This document shows, one piece after another, positions 59,370 to 64,000 of a DNA stretch of 64,000 bases; position 1 is the first letter of the stretch, and the number at the start of each line of letters is the position of its first letter. The DNA comes from Streptomyces sp. NBC_01210. GTDB lineage: Bacteria > Actinomycetota > Actinomycetes > Streptomycetales > Streptomycetaceae. Position numbers and translations under genes: made by a program. The stretch spans positions 7,502,001 through 7,566,000 of the forward strand of contig NZ_CP108549.1 of the NCBI RefSeq assembly GCF_036010325.1, written 5' to 3'. Below the pieces are notes generated by a model, which was given only the letters and a program-made list of their open reading frames with translations, did no database searches and was not told the origin of the DNA.

Positions 59370-60872
59370 TCAGAGCAGGGCCTGCGGACGGTAGACCGTG
59401 AGCACTTGAACGGCCTTGTCCACCAGCAACTCACTCGGGGCTTCGGTCACTTCACCGTCATACGCCATCGGGGTCCCCGGTGCCAGCCCGTCGATCCGCA
59501 GCTGCCGCAACTGCTGCGCCGCGTGCACCGGCGAGCGGCTCAGCGGCCCTGCGAGAGCCGCGGCCAACAGCCGCAGCCCCGGCCACCTGCCGCCGTGCAC
59601 CACCCGGACATCCAGCAGGCCGTCCGCCAGATCCTGGCGATGGCCGGGCGTCGGCCCCACCCGCTGGTAGATGCCGTTCCCGGCGAACAGCAGCCACATG
59701 GGGCGGCGTCGGCCCTGGACCCTGGCCTCCAGCGGGTGTTCGCCGCGCAGCACCAGCGCCGCCGCCAGTACACCGGCCGGCCAGCCGCCGATGCGCGGCG
59801 ACCAGCGGTCGCGGATCCGCACCAGCTCCGGATAGACGCCCAGGCTGAAGGTGTTGAGGAAGAAGCCCGGCTTCTTGTCGTCTGCCGGTCCCGGTGTGAA
59901 GCGCCCCAGATCGACCCGGACGGCCTCGCCGCCGACGAGGGCCCGGCAGGTGTCATCGACCGACTCGATGCCCAGGTCGTACGCGAAGTGGTTGAACGTG
60001 CCGCCGGGGAAGACGGCGAGCGGGATGCCGTGCGCGACGGCGACGGCAGCCGCCCGGTTGATCGTTCCGTCACCGCCGAGGATGCCCAGCGCCCGGCCGC
60101 GGGCCGCCGCCTTCTCCAGCTCCGCCGACAGCTCGTCCGGAGCGCACTCCACCACCTCCGCGAGCGGCAGCGCCCGACGCACCAGAGCGGCGGAGTCCGC
60201 CGTGCCCGCCTGCCGGTTGACCACGACCACGAGCTCCTGGCCGCCGGGCAGGGCGGGCGCTGAGGTATGCGGACGGCCCGGCGCGGGCAGCTGCGACCTG
60301 GTCGGCACGACCCCGCGTACCGCGAACGCCGCGCCCACGCCCAGCGCCGCGCCCACCAGCACATCGCTCGGATGGTGCACGCCCGTGTAGACGCGCGAGA
60401 AGGCGACCGAGGCGGCCACCGGTGCGACGATCGCACCCCAGGTCTTCGACTCCAGCGCGACACCGGTCGCGAAAGCCGCCGCCGACGCGGCGTGCCCGGA
60501 AGGGAAGGACGATGTGAACGGCTGCCGCTTCAGTCGCCGTATCACCGGCACCGTGTCGAGCAGCGGCCGCGCCCTGCGCACCGAGCGCTTGCCAATGGTG
60601 TTGATGGTGGCGGAGGCGAGTGCGAGGGACGCGACACCGCGTGCGGCGGCCCGGCGCGAGCGCACCCCGCGCCCCAGTGCCACCATCCCGGCGGCCATGC
60701 CGAACCACAGCAGCCCGTGGTTGGCGCTGCGGCTCAGCCGCGGCAGCACCGGCTCGGCGCCGGGCCATCGCCGGGCGGCGACGGTGTGCAGGATCTGTCG
60801 GTCCCAGCCACTGAGCAGCGCCGAGACCCGTGCGCGGACCTGCGGATTTCCGTGTGCGTAAGCGTCTGACAT
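59370..60872 (-). CDS. PAP2 phosphatase / diacylglycerol kinase fusion
   Basis: A 500-residue bifunctional protein from ATG 60872. Residues about 40-190 are a membrane PAP2 phosphatase: KRSVRRARP (95-103), PSGH (124-127), SRVYTGVHHPSD (159-170). Residues about 212-500 are a diacylglycerol/sphingosine-kinase-like domain: VVVNRQAGTAD and GGDGTINRAA (266-275). It should act on membrane lipids, with phosphatase and kinase in one chain. GGDGT and PSGH motifs are complete. Confidence 0.92.
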   Translation of the reverse strand: MSDAYAHGNPQVRARVSALLSGWDRQILHTVAARRWPGAEPVLPRLSRSANHGLLWFGMAAGMVALGRGVRSRRAAARGVASLALASATINTIGKRSVRRARPLLDTVPVIRRLKRQPFTSSFPSGHAASAAAFATGVALESKTWGAIVAPVAASVAFSRVYTGVHHPSDVLVGAALGVGAAFAVRGVVPTRSQLPAPGRPHTSAPALPGGQELVVVVNRQAGTADSAALVRRALPLAEVVECAPDELSAELEKAAARGRALGILGGDGTINRAAAVAVAHGIPLAVFPGGTFNHFAYDLGIESVDDTCRALVGGEAVRVDLGRFTPGPADDKKPGFFLNTFSLGVYPELVRIRDRWSPRIGGWPAGVLAAALVLRGEHPLEARVQGRRRPMWLLFAGNGIYQRVGPTPGHRQDLADGLLDVRVVHGGRWPGLRLLAAALAGPLSRSPVHAAQQLRQLRIDGLAPGTPMAYDGEVTEAPSELLVDKAVQVLTVYRPQALL

Positions 60873-61088
60873 GCATCGCGGGTACCCCGTGCACCCGGCC
60901 GCCACTCGGGGCGGGGACCAAACGGGGACCTTCGGCCGCGGCAGTGCCCGGGCCGGGGGAGAAGGGGCTGCCTCCGCCCGCCGTTCGCGAACCCCGCCGC
61001 TCCCGCGCGGCGGGCTCACCCAAACCTCCGTATAAAGGGCTCGTGGGCCGGGCGGAGGTTCCGGGATCCGAGCAGCGGAGGTGACGGC

Positions 61089-62306
61089 ATGCAGCGGACC
61101 GCTCCGGAAGGCCGCGGCCCCGTCCGTTACGGTCCGCCCGCGCCCGAGCCGGGACTGCCCGTGCTGCCCGAGCTCGCCACCGTGCTCGCGTCCGCCGCGG
61201 GCCGTGCCCACGGTGAGCCGCCCGGCGGCGGTTTCGAGCTGCGCGAGGCTGCCTGCGGCTACTGGTGGCGGCGTGGTCTGCGCAGCCGGCCCGACGAGGT
61301 GGCCGCCGCGTCCGGCCCGCAGCCGCTGCTGTTCGCACTGATCGGTGCGTACGGCGGAGATGTGCTGATGCCCCGTCCGTGCCCCGCCTGGTGGACTCCG
61401 CAGGCGCGGCTGTTGGGACGGCCCGCCTACCATGTGCCGACCCCGGCGGAGTGCGGTGGTGTGCCGGATCCGTTCGCGCTCCTCGAGACCGTACGCAGAG
61501 TGCGCGCCGAGGGCGGTGTGCCCCGGCTGCTGCTGCTCTCCGTCGTCGACGACCCCACCGCGACCGTCGCGCCGCCCGAGACCGTGAGCGAGGCCTGTGA
61601 GGCCGCGGTCGGCGAGGGGCTGCACATCATCAGCGACGAGACCTGGCGGGACACGCTGCACCGGCCGCAGGAGACGGTGCTGCTCAGCCCGGCCGAGATG
61701 TTCCCCGAGGACGTGACCGTCATCAGTGATCTGGCCGGCGCGCTCACCCCCGCCTCCTGGCCGGTCGCCGTCGCCCGGTTCCCGTCCACCGAGCGAGGGA
61801 CCGTCCGCCGGGCGAGGACGCTCGACATCCTCACCGCCCTCGGCGCGGTGGTGTCGGCACCCGTCGCGGCCGCCGCCGCCCACGCACTCGGCGAGCCCGG
61901 AGCGGTCACGGCCAGGACGGATCAGGCCGCCGAGCTGCACGCGCGTGTGGCGGCCGCGGCGCACCACGCGGTGCTCGCCGCCGGCGCGCTGGCCCGACCG
62001 CCGCAGGCGGGCCGCCATCTGTATGCCGACCTCGGACCGCTGCGCGCCCGTCTCGCCGAACGGGGCGTGAGCGACTCCATGGAGCTCGAGGAGTATCTGA
62101 CCGACCGCCTCGGGACCCCCGTGCCCGGCGGCCACCGATTCGGCGACGAGCTGGGCGCGCTGCGCGTACGGCTGGCCACCGGGCCGTTGCTGGGAGCGAC
62201 TCCCGAGCAGCGCCTGGAATCCCTCACCTCTCCGGCACCTCTGGAATTGCCGCATATGGCCGAGGCGTTGAGGATTTTTGGAACGGCCTTCGACGAACTG
62301 CGTTGA
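61089..62306 (+). CDS. PLP-dependent aminotransferase-fold protein lacking the Schiff-base lysine
   Basis: A 405-residue protein with GGAGGTGA before ATG 61089. The fold-type-I core is seen in FALIGAYGGDVLMPRPCPAW (pocket), LLLLSVVDDPTA (148-159, usual NPNNPTG replaced) and LHIISDETWRD (178-188, the DExY strand). Where the PLP lysine should be (SxSK) it reads VISDLAGALTP (211-221), with no lysine. It is thus probably not an aminotransferase but a binding or regulatory relative. It lies 12 bp before the MBL-fold gene on the same strand. Confidence 0.82.
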   Translation: MQRTAPEGRGPVRYGPPAPEPGLPVLPELATVLASAAGRAHGEPPGGGFELREAACGYWWRRGLRSRPDEVAAASGPQPLLFALIGAYGGDVLMPRPCPAWWTPQARLLGRPAYHVPTPAECGGVPDPFALLETVRRVRAEGGVPRLLLLSVVDDPTATVAPPETVSEACEAAVGEGLHIISDETWRDTLHRPQETVLLSPAEMFPEDVTVISDLAGALTPASWPVAVARFPSTERGTVRRARTLDILTALGAVVSAPVAAAAAHALGEPGAVTARTDQAAELHARVAAAAHHAVLAAGALARPPQAGRHLYADLGPLRARLAERGVSDSMELEEYLTDRLGTPVPGGHRFGDELGALRVRLATGPLLGATPEQRLESLTSPAPLELPHMAEALRIFGTAFDELR

Positions 62307-62318
62307 ACGGAGCCCCGG

Positions 62319-63497
62319 ATGGCGGAACAGACGGAGCAGGCGGAGCACTCGGGACAGGCAGGCCAGACAGGGCACGCAGGGCAAGCGGGTACGGCAGGTG
62401 CGGCGGGTACGGCAGGTACAGAAGAAGCTGCGGGTACAGAGGAAGCGGCGGGCGTGGCCGGAGTGCCGGGTGCGGCGGGACGCACCGCAGCCGCGCGCCC
62501 CTCCCATGGCACCGCCGGAGGTGTACGGCCCCGCCCCCTCACCCGCCCCCTCGGCGAGATCCGCCACTGGCCCCGATCCTTCGCCGACCGCCTCACCGCT
62601 CCGCTCCCCGGCGTACGCGCCATGGCCCGCCTGGCCAGGGAGGGCGCCGTACGCCCCGGCCCCGACGGGCTCCAGGACATTCCGCTGCTGCCGTTCGCGC
62701 CGGAACCGCTGCCCGCAGTGGACACCGCGACCGTCGCCGTCACCTGGGCGGGACACGCCAGTTGGGTGCTGAGCATCGGCGGGCTCACCGTGCTCACCGA
62801 CCCCGTCTGGTCGCGCCGGATCCTCGGCACTCCGGTCCGGATCACGCCCATCGGGGTGCGCTGGGAGGATGTGCCCCCCGTCGACGCCGTGGTCATCAGC
62901 CACAACCACTTCGACCATCTGGACGCCCCCACCCTGAAAAGACTTCCGCGCCGCACCCCGCTCTTCGTCCCGGCCGGCCTCGGGCGCTGGTTCCGGCGCC
63001 GCCGCTTCACCCGGGTGACGGAACTCGACTGGTGGGAGGGCGCGGAGTTCAAGGGTGTCCGCTTCGACTTCGTACCGGCCCACCACTGGTCCAAGCGCAC
63101 CCTCACCGACACCTGCCGCTCCCTGTGGGGCGGCTGGGTGCTGGCGGACCAGCACGGTCAGTCGGTGTACTTCGCGGGCGACACCGGCTACGGCCACTGG
63201 TTCAAGGAGATCGGCCTCCGTCACCCGGACCTCGATCTGGCGCTGCTGCCGATCGGCGCCTACGACCCGCGCTGGTGGCTCAGTGACGTACACACCGATC
63301 CGGAGGAGGCCGTGCGCGCGTTCGAGGACCTCGGCGCGCGGAACATGGCACCGATGCACTGGGCGACGTTTGTGCTCTCCGCGGAGCCGGTGCTTGAGCC
63401 GCTCACCCGAGTGCGGGCTGCCTGGGAACGCACCGGCCGGCCGCGCGGACAGCTGTGGGACCTGCCGGTCGGCGGCTCACGCGTGCTGACCGGATGA
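62319..63497 (+). CDS. MBL-fold metallo-hydrolase (NAPE-PLD-like)
   Basis: A 392-residue protein. The first 65 residues are low complexity (AGTAG, AGTEEAAG repeats). The metal site is VISHNHFDHLD (HxHxDH), with GDTGYG and the C-terminal MAPMHWATF His. The group includes N-acylphosphatidylethanolamine phospholipase-D-like enzymes acting on lipids. GGAG precedes the ATG. Its 3' end overlaps the convergent DedA gene by 21 bp. Confidence 0.9.
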   Translation: MAEQTEQAEHSGQAGQTGHAGQAGTAGAAGTAGTEEAAGTEEAAGVAGVPGAAGRTAAARPSHGTAGGVRPRPLTRPLGEIRHWPRSFADRLTAPLPGVRAMARLAREGAVRPGPDGLQDIPLLPFAPEPLPAVDTATVAVTWAGHASWVLSIGGLTVLTDPVWSRRILGTPVRITPIGVRWEDVPPVDAVVISHNHFDHLDAPTLKRLPRRTPLFVPAGLGRWFRRRRFTRVTELDWWEGAEFKGVRFDFVPAHHWSKRTLTDTCRSLWGGWVLADQHGQSVYFAGDTGYGHWFKEIGLRHPDLDLALLPIGAYDPRWWLSDVHTDPEEAVRAFEDLGARNMAPMHWATFVLSAEPVLEPLTRVRAAWERTGRPRGQLWDLPVGGSRVLTG

Positions 63498-64000
63498 GCC
63501 GGGTGAATCATGGCCGGGTGAATCATGGCCGGGTGAATCGGATGGGCCCGGTGAATTCCGGCCCGGTGAATCGGACGAGCCGGATGAGCCGGATGAGCCG
63601 GACGAGCCGGACGAGCCGGACGAGCCGGACCGCCGCGCCCGCCGCACCCAGCGCCACAGCGCCGGCGCCCCGCTGATCGCCACCGTCAGCGCCACCGCGA
63701 CGACCACGCCCTTCCACGGCTCGTCGAAGAGCGAAGCGCCCAGGATCCCGATCAGCTGATACGTCGCCGCCCAGGCGAGACACGCAGGGATGTCCCCGCG
63801 CACGAACCGGCGCAGCGGCATCCCGCTGAGCAGACACGCCAGCATCACCGGTATCCGCCCTGCGGGCACCAGCCGGGAGAGCACCAGCACCATCACCCCG
63901 TGCTCGTCCAGCTTGCGCTGCGCCTGCTCGATACGGTCGGGCGCGGCCCGGTCGCGCAGCGCCGCCAGCCAGCGCGAACCGTTCCTGGACCGGGTCCCGC
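63477..64000 (-). CDS. DedA-family membrane protein (5' end beyond window)
   Basis: The frame is open to the window edge, so the N-terminus is missing. The visible part has the VTT/DedA pattern QRKLDEHGVMVLVLSRLVPAGRIP, then CLLSGMPLRRFVRGDIPACL, and two hydrophobic helices. DedA proteins are flippases or proton-dependent transporters of the inner membrane. The C-terminal tail after RRARRSG is unusual: GSS repeated six times and then DSPG-type repeats, encoded by tandem DNA. It overlaps the convergent MBL gene. Confidence 0.85.
   Translation of the reverse strand, partial: GTRSRNGSRWLAALRDRAAPDRIEQAQRKLDEHGVMVLVLSRLVPAGRIPVMLACLLSGMPLRRFVRGDIPACLAWAATYQLIGILGASLFDEPWKGVVVAVALTVAISGAPALWRWVRRARRSGSSGSSGSSGSSGSSGSSDSPGRNSPGPSDSPGHDSPGHDSPGSSGQHA
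63499..63632. repeat. Tandem repeats in DedA 3' end
   Basis: A degenerate tract of GCCGGGTGAATCATG-type units followed by several copies of the 9-bp unit GACGAGCCG (with GATGAGCCG variants). It encodes the serine/glycine tail of the DedA protein on the minus strand. Confidence 0.8.

Noticed and set aside
60873..63359. 829-residue N-terminal extension of the PAP2/DAGK frame
   Set aside because: It covers the aminotransferase-like and MBL genes on the other strand; ATG 60872 starts the conserved protein.

Overview
The window is high-GC DNA (well above 65%) with dense, often translationally coupled genes, many GTG starts, rare TTA codons and typical actinobacterial families (crotonyl-CoA carboxylase/reductase with the ethylmalonyl-CoA enzymes, SpoIIE-type phosphatase, SAV_2336-type proteins, Trypco1, DUF6204). 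It reads as chromosomal DNA of a Streptomyces species. No rRNA, tRNA, CRISPR array, complete insertion sequence or prophage was seen.

Layout. 1-3009: DNA alkylation repair (Ada/AlkA-type glycosylase cut by the window edge, Ogt), a sirtuin and a NUDIX hydrolase. 3037-10428: a tightly coupled four-gene operon on the minus strand (Trypco1 protein, trypsin-VMAP protein, MoxR-type AAA+ ATPase, and a vWA/pseudokinase/EccC-like/TPR giant). This is a vWA-MoxR-VMAP ternary 'conflict' system, with an ADP-ribosylglycohydrolase gene directly upstream. 11792-18663: glycerate kinase and a complete livFGHMK-type ABC importer. 18664-19389: terminator hairpins and a decayed AMP-binding enzyme. 19390-31358: pssA/psd, then the ethylmalonyl-CoA operon (ccr, meaA-like mutase, mcl, mch, mcd), a decayed PucR-type regulator, a TetR regulator and a double 3-hydroxyacyl-CoA dehydrogenase.

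31359-40776: HEAT protein with a TTA codon, GNAT and RidA pair, a radical SAM protein with a LexA box, an SRPBCC protein, an MFS exporter fused to carboxypeptidase-regulatory-like domains, a frameshifted PAS-GAF-SpoIIE-HATPase regulator, and a methyltransferase. 41118-46263: a four-peptidase cassette (M55, M20, S9, S66) with overlapping or closely spaced genes. 46391-54110: adenosine deaminase, a GntR regulator divergent from an MFS exporter with palindromic operators between them, GNAT, DUF6204, an arginase-fold protein with two replaced metal ligands, and a DUF5107/TPR protein. 54351-57678: a FadR-type regulator with asparaginase and aspartate ammonia-lyase, converting Asn to Asp to fumarate plus ammonia. 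57731-64000: VOC protein, methyltransferase, an MBL-fold remnant, a PAP2/diacylglycerol-kinase fusion, a PLP-fold protein lacking the Schiff-base lysine, an MBL-fold hydrolase, and a DedA protein cut by the window edge.

The strongest candidate for an unusual system is the 3037-10428 operon. It combines an apparently active trypsin-like protease (His41/Asp97/Ser166), an AAA+ regulator carrying an 11-residue tandem duplication, and a 1265-residue scaffold in which the kinase and the FtsK/EccC-like ATPase both look catalytically dead. A TTA leucine codon in the protease gene suggests bldA-dependent, development-linked expression. Genes that may handle ADP-ribose or NAD flank it on the same strand.
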